Notes: generated by a model not told the origin, from the sequence alone. A stretch of DNA of 40,418 nt from an uncultured bacterium (GCA_902799385.1 CADCAK010000025.1:1-40418); one strand, 5' to 3'. Numbered from the stretch's first letter, positions 23,452-32,547 are shown. Numbers and translations: made by a program.

Positions 23452-25500
23452 TCAGCTCTTGTTGATGTGAGCGTCCGCGAAACGGGCAATCGCCAGCTTG
23501 CAACGAAGGCTGTAGTCGCCGCACATCGACCCAAAGGCGTTGCGGTAGTCCTGCAGTTCCTGAAACGACTCCAAGGAGAAATCAGATTCGCAGTTGTGCG
23601 ACTTTGACGCATACTCGAGCATGCGTCTCCCAGATTCGTCGTCTGGAATTGCATCGGGAAGCGTCCGCTGCACTTCAGCTACGCCTTGCCGAAACTCCTT
23701 CTCGTGCGCCACGATCCTTGCACATAACTTATGATATCCGTCCGCACTCAGATTCTCGCAATTTGCCAGACACCGATCGATGAATTCCTCGTGTGGCAAC
23801 AGCCGCTCTGAAAGCTGCGAGCACAGCATTTTCATCGACATCATGTTCCCATACATCGTTTTCACATGACTGCGGTCGGCGTCGTTCCCGATGTGCGTCA
23901 AATAGGAGCATGCCGCAGAATCGCACTTTGCAACGGCAGCCGCAAGCCCGTCCTGATATTCCTTGTGCTGGGCGACAGGCGCCGTTCTTTTCGTATACGC
24001 CGCGCCGTTGTAGAGGAACTTCTTCACCTCGATTTCGCCAGACGCGACCTGCTCCAGCGTCTCCATGTCCGATCTTGCCGTGTTCAACTCGCCAACGAGG
24101 CGCCTGTATTCAGCTGTAAAGGGGTTCTCCTTGACATCCGCCTCGAACGCCTTCTGCAGATCAAACTTTTCCAACGACCTGGCAAAAAACGGCTCGTACT
24201 CCAGCGGAAATCCGTTCTCCGCATACCACTTGTCGACAAACGCCTGAAATTCCGCCGAGCTGACGGTCTCTGGCTTTTTGTCCATGTCGGCAACACAACA
24301 CTGGAAGAACCGGTCAGAAACCTTCTGCGCCAGCGCTTCCGGGATCAAGGTCCAGGCGGGATCCGGTTCTTCATCCCCGCACGCAAAAGCCAGCTCCCTT
24401 GCACACGCCAATCGGTCGGCCAGCTCCGGATGCGTGCTCCACACGTCCTTTATCCTGACCCTCGATTCGGCTACGCCAAAGTCGTAGGTGTTCTTGAGCG
24501 GCACGTCGTGTGCCAACGCCGGAAATCCTTCCTTGCTCAACGCCTTGGCAACTGCATCGTGCGCCCTGAAATAATTGTCCGGCAGCTTGTTCGCGCCCAG
24601 GCTCTTACTCAGGAACGGCCGCAGCCGATTCCTGTCACACGCACCGAGCAGCTCGATCTTGCACATCGCAGAAACGAACGCGTCCGAACCGGCACACCTG
24701 CACGCCACTTCATCCGCGCCAAACTCCATTAGGCGAGACAGCTTCCGCTCGCCTATCTGCACAAACAAGAACACGTGTCTCGTCATCAGCTTTACCATCA
24801 TCGTCATGCCATAGGCAAGCATGCCGAACAATCTCCATAGCAGCCACCTGGCGTTGCGCCAGATGAAAAGCGCGTTATCGAAGAAGTCGTCGGTATAAAT
24901 CAGGTTGTACAGCACTTTATTCGTGACTGACACCGCAGACCCGACCTTCATGCTGCTCTGGCCAAAGTGCCCGAATTCATGTGCAAGGATGGCCTTGACC
25001 TCTTGAATCGTCGTCGCGTTGAAGATTCCAAGTCCTATCTCGAGGTTCTTTCTCACCGGCAGGAAAATGCTCCAGAATCCAGTGTTGTAGAACACACATG
25101 CGTTCACATCGGCCGTGAGATAGACATGGCGCGGCATCCTAAAACCTGTGCGCTTCGACAGTCTGCGGATAAGACCAAAAAGCCTGGGGCAGTCGTCTTC
25201 ACTCACTTCGACACGCTCTTCTTTCTTGCTCTTGGTGAAAGAGAAAAGCGGCTTTATCAGATATATGCCAAATACTCCGGCCAGCGACAACACACCGGCG
25301 ATGACGACAAGGACGCCAATTACGCCGCGCCCTTTTGCATTCGGCAGAACTTCCTCGCCCAGGAACTTGGCCGCATAAAACGCAGCGACAAGAATGGCGA
25401 CGCCCAGGCAGATCAGCGCCAAGTAGTAGACAAGAAACAAGACGACTCGAAACGTCTCGTTTACGACTGCGCCTTTTATGCTGCCATGCTCACGCGCCAT
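23452..25500 (-). CDS. M48-family membrane metallopeptidase
   Basis: The 682-residue protein has two N-terminal membrane spans (about residues 16-45 and 58-85), then a zinc peptidase domain with HEFGH at 174-178 (ILAHEFGHFGQ) and the later glutamate-bearing FGADEVAC. This is the HtpX/Ste24-like M48 arrangement; further hydrophobic stretches (RNARWLLWRLFGMLAYGMTM, about 217-236) lie in the catalytic domain. The C-terminal half, from about residue 300, is helical and unrecognised. It may degrade misfolded membrane proteins, or act more specifically. Codon choice and base composition look less GC-rich than in its neighbours, and it adjoins the REP/transposase region, so horizontal transfer is possible. 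It follows deoC by 27 bases without a promoter of the standard type. Confidence 0.9.
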   Translation of the reverse strand: MAREHGSIKGAVVNETFRVVLFLVYYLALICLGVAILVAAFYAAKFLGEEVLPNAKGRGVIGVLVVIAGVLSLAGVFGIYLIKPLFSFTKSKKEERVEVSEDDCPRLFGLIRRLSKRTGFRMPRHVYLTADVNACVFYNTGFWSIFLPVRKNLEIGLGIFNATTIQEVKAILAHEFGHFGQSSMKVGSAVSVTNKVLYNLIYTDDFFDNALFIWRNARWLLWRLFGMLAYGMTMMVKLMTRHVFLFVQIGERKLSRLMEFGADEVACRCAGSDAFVSAMCKIELLGACDRNRLRPFLSKSLGANKLPDNYFRAHDAVAKALSKEGFPALAHDVPLKNTYDFGVAESRVRIKDVWSTHPELADRLACARELAFACGDEEPDPAWTLIPEALAQKVSDRFFQCCVADMDKKPETVSSAEFQAFVDKWYAENGFPLEYEPFFARSLEKFDLQKAFEADVKENPFTAEYRRLVGELNTARSDMETLEQVASGEIEVKKFLYNGAAYTKRTAPVAQHKEYQDGLAAAVAKCDSAACSYLTHIGNDADRSHVKTMYGNMMSMKMLCSQLSERLLPHEEFIDRCLANCENLSADGYHKLCARIVAHEKEFRQGVAEVQRTLPDAIPDDESGRRMLEYASKSHNCESDFSLESFQELQDYRNAFGSMCGDYSLRCKLAIARFADAHINKS

Positions 25501-25527
25501 AATCGTACGTCGGCGGCCGAAGAGTCG

Positions 25528-26208
25528 TCACTTTACTAGCGCGAGGCCGCACGAGCAGCCAATGCGGTTTGCGCCTGCGCGGATCATCGCGAGCGCGGTC
25601 TTCCTGTCGCGAATTCCACCCGCCGCCTTTATGCCCATCTTCGCGCCGACTGTCTTTCGCATAAGCTTGACGTCCTCAAGCGTCGCGCCGCCCTTGCCGA
25701 AGCCAGTAGAGGTTTTCACGAAGTCGAAGCCCGCCTTTTTCGCTGCGGTCGAGGCGACGACGATCTCGTCCTTCGTCAAGTTGCAGCACTCGAGGATGAG
25801 CTTCAGGACGACGCCCTTCTTCGCCGCACGGCACTCGCGCACGATTGCGGCGAGTTCGCAGAAGCAAGCGTAGATGTCGCTTTTGAGAAGCCCCTGGTTC
25901 AAGACGACATCAAGCTCGTTCGCGCCGTCGGCAATCGCCTGCAGCGATTCCTCCACCTTCGCGAACGTGCTCGTCGCGCCAAGGGGAAAGCCGATAACTG
26001 TGCATACCTCGACCTTCGTCCCTTTTAGCGCCTCGCGGCACTTGGCGACCCAGCAGGGATTTACGCACACGGACTTGAAGCCGCACTCCTTCGCCTCGCG
26101 GCAAAGCCGCGCGATGTCTGACGCCTTCGCATCGGGCTTCAGGAGCGTATGGTCGATGAACTTGGCGAGAGCGTTGCGTTGCCGTACTTGCGATGTTGTC
26201 TTTGCCAT
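25528..26208 (-). CDS. deoC: Deoxyribose-phosphate aldolase
   Basis: DeoC splits 2-deoxyribose 5-phosphate into glyceraldehyde 3-phosphate and acetaldehyde, allowing growth on deoxynucleosides. The 226-residue product is a TIM barrel with FIDHTLLKPDA near the start, VCTVIGFPLGA, ELDVVLN, the Schiff-base lysine K165 in FDFVKTSTGFGKGGAT, and IKAAGGIRD. The length is that of the usual bacterial type. It is probably cotranscribed with lpxK upstream; the 45-base spacer shows no extended -10. Confidence 0.97.
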   Translation of the reverse strand: MAKTTSQVRQRNALAKFIDHTLLKPDAKASDIARLCREAKECGFKSVCVNPCWVAKCREALKGTKVEVCTVIGFPLGATSTFAKVEESLQAIADGANELDVVLNQGLLKSDIYACFCELAAIVRECRAAKKGVVLKLILECCNLTKDEIVVASTAAKKAGFDFVKTSTGFGKGGATLEDVKLMRKTVGAKMGIKAAGGIRDRKTALAMIRAGANRIGCSCGLALVK

Positions 26209-26253
26209 TGCGTCATCTCATTTCTTTAGTCGCCGACTGGCAGAAAGCCCAAG

Positions 26254-27429
26254 TTAAGACCTCTGCCGGAAGCAAATGCGGTTGATGATCTGGTCGAAGC
26301 TCTCGCGGCCGGAGATTATCTCGATCGCGATACGAAGATACAGGCAGCGGACGGGCGTCGTCTCGAAGCGCGGGAAGCGCACTGCGTCCTTCTCGGTCGT
26401 GACGAGCGCGTCCGCGCCCATGTCGGCAGTGCGGTTGAGCGCGTAGAGGACTTCGGACGCATCGTAGCGGTGGTGGTCGGCGTATCGTTCGCACCACACG
26501 ACCTTCGCACCGAGGTGCCTTAGGGAGTTCTCGAAGCCCTTTGGCGAGGCGATGCCCGAGAGCGTGCAAGTCGTCTTCCCCTCGAGCCAAGAAAGCGGAT
26601 ATTCCTCGCGGCTCCACACGTCTTTAAGGACTTTCGGCGCGTGATTGCACTCCACAATCTCAGCCGTTGCGTTGTAGCGGCGAATCTCGTCGCGCACCGC
26701 CGACACGTCGCCGCGGCACTTCGTGAGGAAGATTATGTCCGCGCGCTTCAGGTGGCGCGCCGGCTCGCGCAGAACGCCGCGCGGAAGCATGTGCCCGTTG
26801 CCGAAGGGGTTTGTCGCGTCGACAAGGACAACCTCTATCGAGTGCTTGAGTTTCTGGTACTGGAAGCCGTCGTCGAGAATCAGCGTGTCGCAGCCAAGGC
26901 GCTTGATAGCATACCGCCCCGCCTTCACGCGGTCGCGGTCAACGACAACGGCGACGCCCGGGAGATTCGACGCAAGCATGTACGGCTCGTCGCCGCCGGT
27001 CGCGGAGTCGAGAAGGACATGCCTGCCGTCCGAGACGACGAGCGGCTTCGATACGACCTGCGTGAACATGCGAACCCACCACGGCGCCTCCTTGCGGCGG
27101 TAGCCGCGCGAGAGGATCGCGACCTTGCGCCCCTCGGCGGCGAGCGTGCGCGCGAAGATCTCGGTTACGGGAGTCTTGCCTGTGCCGCCCGCAGTCACGT
27201 TGCCAATTGAGATCACCTGGATGCCGAGCGGATAGCGGCGCTTTAGCCCGGTGCGGTAAAGGAAATAGCGAATGGCGACGCCGGCGGCGAAAAGGCAGCT
27301 CGCAAACTTGAGGAACGCGAGCAGCATGCGGATGCCAAAGGGCTGGTCGAGGTCCGCGCCCTTCTCCTGTATGAGCTTGACGAGATAGCTCTCGAGCCGC
27401 TCAAAGCCACTTGGCCGCGCCTTGCGCAT
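26254..27429 (-). CDS. lpxK: Tetraacyldisaccharide 4'-kinase LpxK
   Basis: LpxK phosphorylates the tetraacyldisaccharide 1-phosphate to lipid IVA at the inner face of the inner membrane. The 391-residue product has an N-terminal membrane-associated helix (about 34-58) and the P-loop TAGGTGKTP at about residues 79-87, then LSRGYRRK, GDEPYMLA, ILDDGFQYQKL and DATNPFGNGHMLPRG. The late VTTEKDAVRF is also family-typical. Its presence implies a lipid A-bearing outer membrane. It starts 2 bases after the FucU stop without a clear Shine-Dalgarno site, consistent with coupling to that gene. Confidence 0.95.
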   Translation of the reverse strand: MRKARPSGFERLESYLVKLIQEKGADLDQPFGIRMLLAFLKFASCLFAAGVAIRYFLYRTGLKRRYPLGIQVISIGNVTAGGTGKTPVTEIFARTLAAEGRKVAILSRGYRRKEAPWWVRMFTQVVSKPLVVSDGRHVLLDSATGGDEPYMLASNLPGVAVVVDRDRVKAGRYAIKRLGCDTLILDDGFQYQKLKHSIEVVLVDATNPFGNGHMLPRGVLREPARHLKRADIIFLTKCRGDVSAVRDEIRRYNATAEIVECNHAPKVLKDVWSREEYPLSWLEGKTTCTLSGIASPKGFENSLRHLGAKVVWCERYADHHRYDASEVLYALNRTADMGADALVTTEKDAVRFPRFETTPVRCLYLRIAIEIISGRESFDQIINRICFRQRS

Positions 27430-27431
27430 CG

Positions 27432-27956
27432 TCAGGCGACTGGCGTAACGCCCTTCTTGAGGATGATGTTGCCGTACTTCGCCGTCTCGCCCGAGACGAC
27501 GACGGCATACGCCTTCTTCGCGCGCTCGTAGAACGCGAAGCGCTCCATGCGCTCAATCGTGCCTTCGTAGCCGAGCGCCTTGCGGTACTTCGCCTCGACT
27601 GCGGGGTCAAGCGTGTCGCCGGGAACGGCGGCCATCATAACGACGGGCGTCGCGTATGCGTCAAGTTCGAAGAGAGGGATTATCCCGGCGAGGAGCCGGT
27701 CTGCGCCGATGCCGTCGGCGCGCAGGGTGCGGGCGTTGAAGGTGTGGCCCGGGAAGTGCGCGTCGGAAATTACGATTTCGTCGCCGTGGCCCATCTCGGC
27801 CAGCGTCTTAAGGAGATCCGGCGAGACCACCGGAGAAATGCCCTTTAACATGCCCTGTCCTTCCTTTCGATTTGCGGGAGGACGAGCCGGAGCGCACGCC
27901 GCACACGCGACGCACGCCGCCGAACCTGCAATAAACTCTCTACGCGAGACATCCAT
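27432..27956 (-). CDS. RbsD/FucU-type sugar mutarotase with an in-frame Tat-like leader
   Basis: Residues 36-174 form a complete RbsD/FucU protein, which interconverts sugar anomers in the cytosol: [32 protein letters not shown] with the catalytic histidine, and the C-terminal [15 protein letters not shown]. The FucU branch (L-fucose mutarotase) fits best. Before it are 35 extra residues, [19 protein letters not shown] and a short tail, which look like a twin-arginine signal peptide. Two starts are possible. ATG 27956 lies 10 bases from an extended -10 and gives the leader form. ATG 27851 has a strong AAGGAAGG site and gives a normal 139-residue cytosolic FucU. The leader may be the remnant of a deleted secreted oxidoreductase gene. 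It heads the operon to lpxK and deoC. Confidence 0.85.
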   Translation of the reverse strand: MDVSRREFIAGSAACVACAACAPARPPANRKEGQGMLKGISPVVSPDLLKTLAEMGHGDEIVISDAHFPGHTFNARTLRADGIGADRLLAGIIPLFELDAYATPVVMMAAVPGDTLDPAVEAKYRKALGYEGTIERMERFAFYERAKKAYAVVVSGETAKYGNIILKKGVTPVA

Positions 27957-27966
27957 CCCTGCGCGT

Positions 27967-27975
27967 ATTATACCA
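27967..27975 (-). promoter_or_regulatory. Extended -10 promoter (TGGTATAAT) for the fucU-lpxK-deoC operon
   Basis: TGGTATAAT begins directly after the PHP gene stop and ends 10 bases before ATG 27956. The gap ACGCGCAGGG has AGGG too close to the ATG to serve as a normal ribosome site. Confidence 0.65.
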
Positions 27976-28878
27976 TTATGGCAAACATCTTGTCACCATG
28001 CAAAACTGCGCAAGCCGTTCGAGGAAAGGCGCGATGAACGATTCCGACACCGTCATGCCGAGCGGGTTTGTCGGCTTGTTGGCACCGTGGAAGTCGCTTC
28101 CAGCGCTCTTGAGAAGCCCAATATCGTCGGCAACGCGCGAAAAGCCGACGTTTTCCTCGACGGAGTTTGCGCGGTAGAACGCCTCAAGCCCGTCGAGCCC
28201 CGCCTCTTTGAGCCGCGCAAGCTCGCGCTCGGCTGCCGCATAGTCGGGTCCCGTCGTCTTCCACTCGCGCCGCCAATACTTCGGATGCGCCATGACGCAC
28301 AGCCCTCCCGCGCCATGGACGACGCGGAACGCCTCTTCCTGCGAAGGATGGTATCGCTCCTCGTAGCACCGAGTCTCGGCAGGCGAATCAGGAAGAAGAT
28401 ACTTTGCGAACGCCTCTCCGATATCGGCCGCATATCCATTGTCGATAAGCCACCGCGCGAAGTGCGGACGCGCAAGGACATCGCCGTGGGCATAGTCCTC
28501 GACAGGCCGTGCGCCCCTCGGCACGTCGACCATCTCGATGCCGATGCGCCGGAAGTTGCCGACGATGCGCTCGTTCCTCGCGTTTCGCCCGTCGAGGATG
28601 CTCTTGAGGAACGCCTTGAGCGATTCATTCGCAGGGTCGATGCCGAGCGCAAGGAGATGGAACTTGTCAAACCCATCCCCTGGCTCTATCGAAAGTTCCA
28701 CGCCCGCGACTTTCTTCAGCCCCGGCTCCGCGCCAAGGAACTCGTCAATCCCGTCGCAGTTGTCGTGGTCGGTAAGCGCGATCGCGGCAAATCCGCCGCG
28801 CGCCGCATCCGCCGCGATGTCGCGCGGCGCAAACGTGCCGTCGCTCGCTGTCGAATGGACGTGGAAGTCAACGATCAT
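27976..28878 (-). CDS. PHP-domain metal-dependent phosphoesterase
   Basis: The 300-residue product starts with the PHP motif [17 protein letters not shown], continues with LTDHDNCDG, and carries the late metal-binding HPKYW and SDFHG. It resembles the YciV/TrpH group, whose studied members hydrolyse nucleoside 3',5'-bisphosphates or trim short RNA; the substrate here is not decided by sequence. It has no signal peptide. The ATG at 28878 has AAAGGAG about 14 bases upstream, a longer distance than normal. It follows two lipoprotein genes and may be the last gene of the phosphohexomutase operon. Confidence 0.9.
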   Translation of the reverse strand: MIVDFHVHSTASDGTFAPRDIAADAARGGFAAIALTDHDNCDGIDEFLGAEPGLKKVAGVELSIEPGDGFDKFHLLALGIDPANESLKAFLKSILDGRNARNERIVGNFRRIGIEMVDVPRGARPVEDYAHGDVLARPHFARWLIDNGYAADIGEAFAKYLLPDSPAETRCYEERYHPSQEEAFRVVHGAGGLCVMAHPKYWRREWKTTGPDYAAAERELARLKEAGLDGLEAFYRANSVEENVGFSRVADDIGLLKSAGSDFHGANKPTNPLGMTVSESFIAPFLERLAQFCMVTRCLP

Positions 28879-28907
28879 ATTGCAATCCCATGCTCCTTTC
28901 CTGCTTC

Positions 28908-29852
28908 CTATCGACTGGGTCGCGCCTCCGTGCGGATCTCCAGTCCGCCGTTGACATCGCCTTTCTCCAACGCGTCGTAGCAGCCGACCTTGCGGTCGTC
29001 GCCCGTCTCCAGGTCTATCTGGCGGAACATCCAGTCGCAGCTGTCGGAAGGATAGCGCCCTACGTATCCAATGTTGACGAACCTGCCGTCCAAGGTGGTA
29101 AAGACGAATGCGGACGGGTAATACGTCTTCTCTGCGGGCGCGAAGTCGAACGCCCGGACAAAGCCGAAATTGCGGAACTGCAAAAGCCTGTACCCGAGGC
29201 ACTCGCCGAAGTCGCGTTCCTTCGTCGGCGGCGAACGCTGGCACTGGAAGACAATGAGGTTCTCCACGCCAGATCCGTCCGTCCACCACAGGACCGGACG
29301 TGCGTTCTCCAGCTTGTCGAGATAGAGCAACCACGCCCTGTGTTCGCCGATTGTCTTGCGGGAAGCGTTTTTCCCGGCAATGATCCTTTCGCCTTCGGCA
29401 AAGTCGATTCCGAAAACCGTGTTCGTCCAGTACGGCCTGAATGGCTCCTGCCGAAGCAGGCGATCGTCGAACGCATAGTCGGGGAACGCTCGCAGCGACA
29501 CGTCCCCGCGCGTCGAATTGCGGTCAAGGAACACGACGTCGTAGTCCGTCTTGCGCTCGGCGCTAAGCGCCCACTCCAGCCAAAACGTCGGCAGATGCGC
29601 CAGTCCCTCTATCATATCACCGACCTGCCCCCAGTGCGCACCGCCTGGAGTCAGCTTCGTCCCGGGCGGATAGACGCCGCTGCGCGAGTAGTACGAGTAC
29701 GCAGGGAATTCCTGCCGGAACGCCTTTTCAGACTCATCCCAAACCGGGGGCGGGAATTCCTTGACAGTCGGATGTCCACCGGCTGACGTATACACGCATC
29801 CGCAGCACAGGAGCAACGCCATTCCAATCGCCAGCAACATGATTCGTCCCAT
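28908..29852 (-). CDS. Putative lipoprotein of unknown function
   Basis: I do not recognise the family. The 314-residue product begins with a hydrophobic leader, MGRIMLLAIGMALLLCCGC, whose C19 is the probable lipidation site although the lipobox is unusual (three cysteines in a row of four residues). The mature part is soluble and rich in aromatic residues, for example SYYSRSGVYPPGTK, LPTFWLEWALSAER, VLWWTDGSG. No repeat or catalytic motif stands out. The ATG at 29852 has AAAGGAGGG upstream and is 1 base after the previous gene's stop, so it is tightly coupled to it. Codon use is less GC-biased than in housekeeping genes nearby. Confidence 0.75.
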   Translation of the reverse strand: MGRIMLLAIGMALLLCCGCVYTSAGGHPTVKEFPPPVWDESEKAFRQEFPAYSYYSRSGVYPPGTKLTPGGAHWGQVGDMIEGLAHLPTFWLEWALSAERKTDYDVVFLDRNSTRGDVSLRAFPDYAFDDRLLRQEPFRPYWTNTVFGIDFAEGERIIAGKNASRKTIGEHRAWLLYLDKLENARPVLWWTDGSGVENLIVFQCQRSPPTKERDFGECLGYRLLQFRNFGFVRAFDFAPAEKTYYPSAFVFTTLDGRFVNIGYVGRYPSDSCDWMFRQIDLETGDDRKVGCYDALEKGDVNGGLEIRTEARPSR

Positions 29853-29853
29853 G

Positions 29854-31089
29854 TCAGAGACCCTCCTTTGCCTTCTGGCTGGCCGACGAACGATGCGAAA
29901 CCGGGAACGAGACCTGCAGCAATCCCAAAGCGCCGTCAGCGGTCTGTCCCAAGCCGCTGTCTCGGCGCCCCGTTGTGGTTTCGCGCCTATAGAGCGCCGA
30001 CTTCCAATGGAGTTTCCCGTCCGCGCCGCGAACGATTTCGGTCGAGCGGATGTTGTCAAGAATCCACTCGTTGTTCTCTTTGATCCGAGCCAGGTATTGC
30101 GCTCCCAGGTCGGGATCGCCGCGCAGGAATCCGGCATAGAGACGCCGCGTGTCGTAGTACGAGCCCTTGAGCGGAGGATAGCCCGGAAGGCGCGCACGGA
30201 CAACATCGAGCGCATCTTCGATTCCGTCCGTCTTCCACCCCCCGTTCAGCCCCGCCTCCAAGGCCAGCACGAGCCACCCGAGGCGCTCCGCAGAAAGCTC
30301 GGTCAGCTCGACCTGCTGCTCGCGGACCAGTTCCGCCGCCGCGCGCGACAGGCACTTCTGCGCGAGAGTCCATGTTTCCTCTCGGTGAATCCGGCCGCCA
30401 AGCTCCGCCAGCGCCGCGGCGGCGATGGGAAACGCCCTGGGATCGGCATCCTCGCCCAGCAGACGCACCGTATCACCGGAGACGATTGCGCACCGAACAA
30501 GATACTTCTCCGCGTCCCGCAGCATCGACGCAAAGTTGTCGTCGCCTTCAACCTGGTCGTCGGGCTTCAGGTATTCCCCTCGCCAAGCCAGCGCCAAGGC
30601 GACCAATGCGGTGTCGGCAAGAATGCTCTTCCCGCCCGTCCAGCGCCCGTCTGCAGCCTGCCGGCTCCGAAGGTCGCGCAAGACCTCCGGGACAGCAGGA
30701 CCCCGGTACGCCGGGTTTGACCAGCCCCGACATGAAGTCTTCTCGAGAGAAGGATCCAGCGCCCTCTCCTCGGGGAAGTCCTTGTAGCGGCTCAACTGCC
30801 AGGGCATGGTGACCAAATCCACGCAAAGCGAACATGCGACGTCCGGCAGCAGGCAAAGGCCGAACAGGCTTCCTAAGACGACATCCTCGTCCATGCCGTC
30901 GGAGATCAAGCCACACTCCTTGGCCGTGATGTTCATGCAAGCCCTGGGCCACTCTTCGCGTCTTCCGCAGTGAAGTCCGCTGGCCGAACTCTCTTCCGGA
31001 CGCGTACAGGCGTCGTCGAAGTACGCGCACGAACAGCAACCAGAGAGCCCCAGCAGGCCAATCGCAACAAAAGTCAGACGCATCATCAT
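29854..31089 (-). CDS. Lipoprotein with YceK/YidQ-like N-terminus and helical toroid-like C-terminus
   Basis: The 411-residue product starts with a lipoprotein signal ending in LLGLSGC (C18). Residues about 25-110 resemble the small YceK/YidQ lipoproteins, with DEDVVLGSLFGLCLLPDVAC and a LVTMPWQL stretch. The rest is alpha-helical, with LRDLRSRQAADGRW and several helix pairs reminiscent of the alpha/alpha toroid of prenyltransferase-like and squalene-cyclase-like domains, but catalytic acidic motifs are not evident. It is likely anchored to a membrane facing the periplasm. The ATG at 31089 has AGAGG 7 bases upstream; two more ATGs follow directly. It lies 27 bases after the phosphohexomutase gene. 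Confidence 0.7.
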   Translation of the reverse strand: MMMRLTFVAIGLLGLSGCCSCAYFDDACTRPEESSASGLHCGRREEWPRACMNITAKECGLISDGMDEDVVLGSLFGLCLLPDVACSLCVDLVTMPWQLSRYKDFPEERALDPSLEKTSCRGWSNPAYRGPAVPEVLRDLRSRQAADGRWTGGKSILADTALVALALAWRGEYLKPDDQVEGDDNFASMLRDAEKYLVRCAIVSGDTVRLLGEDADPRAFPIAAAALAELGGRIHREETWTLAQKCLSRAAAELVREQQVELTELSAERLGWLVLALEAGLNGGWKTDGIEDALDVVRARLPGYPPLKGSYYDTRRLYAGFLRGDPDLGAQYLARIKENNEWILDNIRSTEIVRGADGKLHWKSALYRRETTTGRRDSGLGQTADGALGLLQVSFPVSHRSSASQKAKEGL

Positions 31090-31116
31090 GGAAATGACCT
31101 CTGTTCGCAACCACCT

Positions 31117-32538
31117 TCACGGTGCAACGGCGTTGATTGCGCTACCAAGACATTCGACCCATTCGTCAAGGCGCTCGCGCGTATCGCATTCGACAAGAAG
31201 CCTGAGGTACGGCTCGGTGTTGGACTTGCGGATGGATATCCAGCCTTCGCGATATTCAAGGCGGTAGCCGTCGATCTCGCTCCGCTCGGTTTCTTCGCCA
31301 AGCGTCTTGGCAACGGCGAGCACGCGCGCGATTGCCGCTTCTTTATCCTCGACCTTGAAATTGATTTCGCCCGAGTTGGCGTAGCGCGAGACTATCGGCT
31401 TCATCATCTCTGAGAAAGTCTTTCCCGCTTGCTTTGCCTTCGCAATCTCGCCGAGGATGCGCGTCGCCGCGAGAAGACCAGAGTCACACCCGAAGAACTC
31501 CGAGAAATAGTAGTGCCCCGCAAGTTCGCCACCGCAAAGAGCGCCAATCTTGCGAAGGATCGGCTTTGCAAAGGCATGGCCAACAGGAACCATCTCCGGC
31601 TCGAAGCCGTCCTCGCGCAGCGTCTCTATCGCACCGCGGCTCGTTCGCACATCGTGAATGATCTTGACCTTTCCTGCTTGCGACTTTTCACTCTCACCTC
31701 TCAACTTTTCACTTTCAACTTTAAACTTTAAACTTCCAATTGTGGCTCTCGCCACAATTGGAATCAAGTAGTCGGGCTGGACGAATTCGCCGCGCTCGTC
31801 GACGAACATCGCACGGTCTGCGTCGCCGTCGAAGATCACGCCGCAGTCAAGTCCCTTCTCGCGCACGACCTTGGCAATCTGCTCTCGCGCCTCGTCCTTG
31901 AGAGGATTAGGCGAGTGCGCGGGGAAGGTTCCGTCAAGAGTGTCGTTGAGCAGCACCGCGTTCGGGAACATCTCGCGCGCAAAGATGGATGCCATTCCAT
32001 TAGAACAGTCCACGGCGAACTTTAGCCCCAAAAGCGAGTCGAGGTCAATGCGCCCCTTCTGCCAGGCGATGTAGCGCGAAAGCGCATCTGTAATCTTGGA
32101 CGCACGATCTTCGGCCTGCGACGCGTCTTTCTCGGCGCTTGCCGCACGGCTCTCGTCAACTAACTTCTCGACCTCGTTGAGACCGTTCGCGTAGCCGACG
32201 GGGAGCGCAGTCGCCTTTGAGACCTTGAGGCCGTTGTCCGTCGGCGGATTGTGCGACGCGGTGATCATCACGCTGCCGTCGAAGCCGTCCGCGGCGGTGA
32301 AGTAGTAGACCATCGGCGTCGTGCAGCGCCCCAAGTCACTCACTTCCGCGCCCGCCTCGGAAAGCCCTTTCACAAGCGCATCGTGAACGGCATCGCTCGT
32401 CGTTCGGCAGTCGCGTCCGACGAGCCAGCGTTTCCCCTTTACGACCTTCGGCAGGGCAAGCCCCACCTTGTAGACTGTATCGAGGCCGAAATCGACACCA
32501 AAGGTGCCGCGCATGTCGTATGCCTTGAAGAATCCCAT
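31117..32538 (-). CDS. Phosphomannomutase/phosphoglucomutase with repeat-encoded insert
   Basis: The 473-residue protein belongs to the alpha-D-phosphohexomutases, moving phosphate between C6 and C1 of mannose or glucose. The phosphoserine is S95 in TASHNP, the metal loop is DGDADR at 237-242, GGELAGHYYF matches the sugar-binding loop, and RKSNTEPYLRL the phosphate-binding loop. Residues about 268-289 (KFKVESEKLRGESEKSQAGK) are encoded by a simple AACTTT-type repeat and lie in a surface loop before IIHDVRTSRG. The ATG at 32538 is 9 bases from an extended -10 with no Shine-Dalgarno site. The upstream in-frame extension was rejected because it would include the promoter. ManB or PGM specificity is not decided. 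Confidence 0.93.
   Translation of the reverse strand: MGFFKAYDMRGTFGVDFGLDTVYKVGLALPKVVKGKRWLVGRDCRTTSDAVHDALVKGLSEAGAEVSDLGRCTTPMVYYFTAADGFDGSVMITASHNPPTDNGLKVSKATALPVGYANGLNEVEKLVDESRAASAEKDASQAEDRASKITDALSRYIAWQKGRIDLDSLLGLKFAVDCSNGMASIFAREMFPNAVLLNDTLDGTFPAHSPNPLKDEAREQIAKVVREKGLDCGVIFDGDADRAMFVDERGEFVQPDYLIPIVARATIGSLKFKVESEKLRGESEKSQAGKVKIIHDVRTSRGAIETLREDGFEPEMVPVGHAFAKPILRKIGALCGGELAGHYYFSEFFGCDSGLLAATRILGEIAKAKQAGKTFSEMMKPIVSRYANSGEINFKVEDKEAAIARVLAVAKTLGEETERSEIDGYRLEYREGWISIRKSNTEPYLRLLVECDTRERLDEWVECLGSAINAVAP
31682..31736 (-). repeat. AACTTT-type simple repeat inside the phosphohexomutase gene
   Basis: On the minus strand the stretch is built from AAGTTTAAAGTTGAAAGTGA-like units and AAGTTGAGAGGTGAGAGTG, the complement class of the tsaC repeat. 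It remains in frame and adds about 20 charged residues. Confidence 0.8.
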
Positions 32539-32547
32539 AACAAGGCA

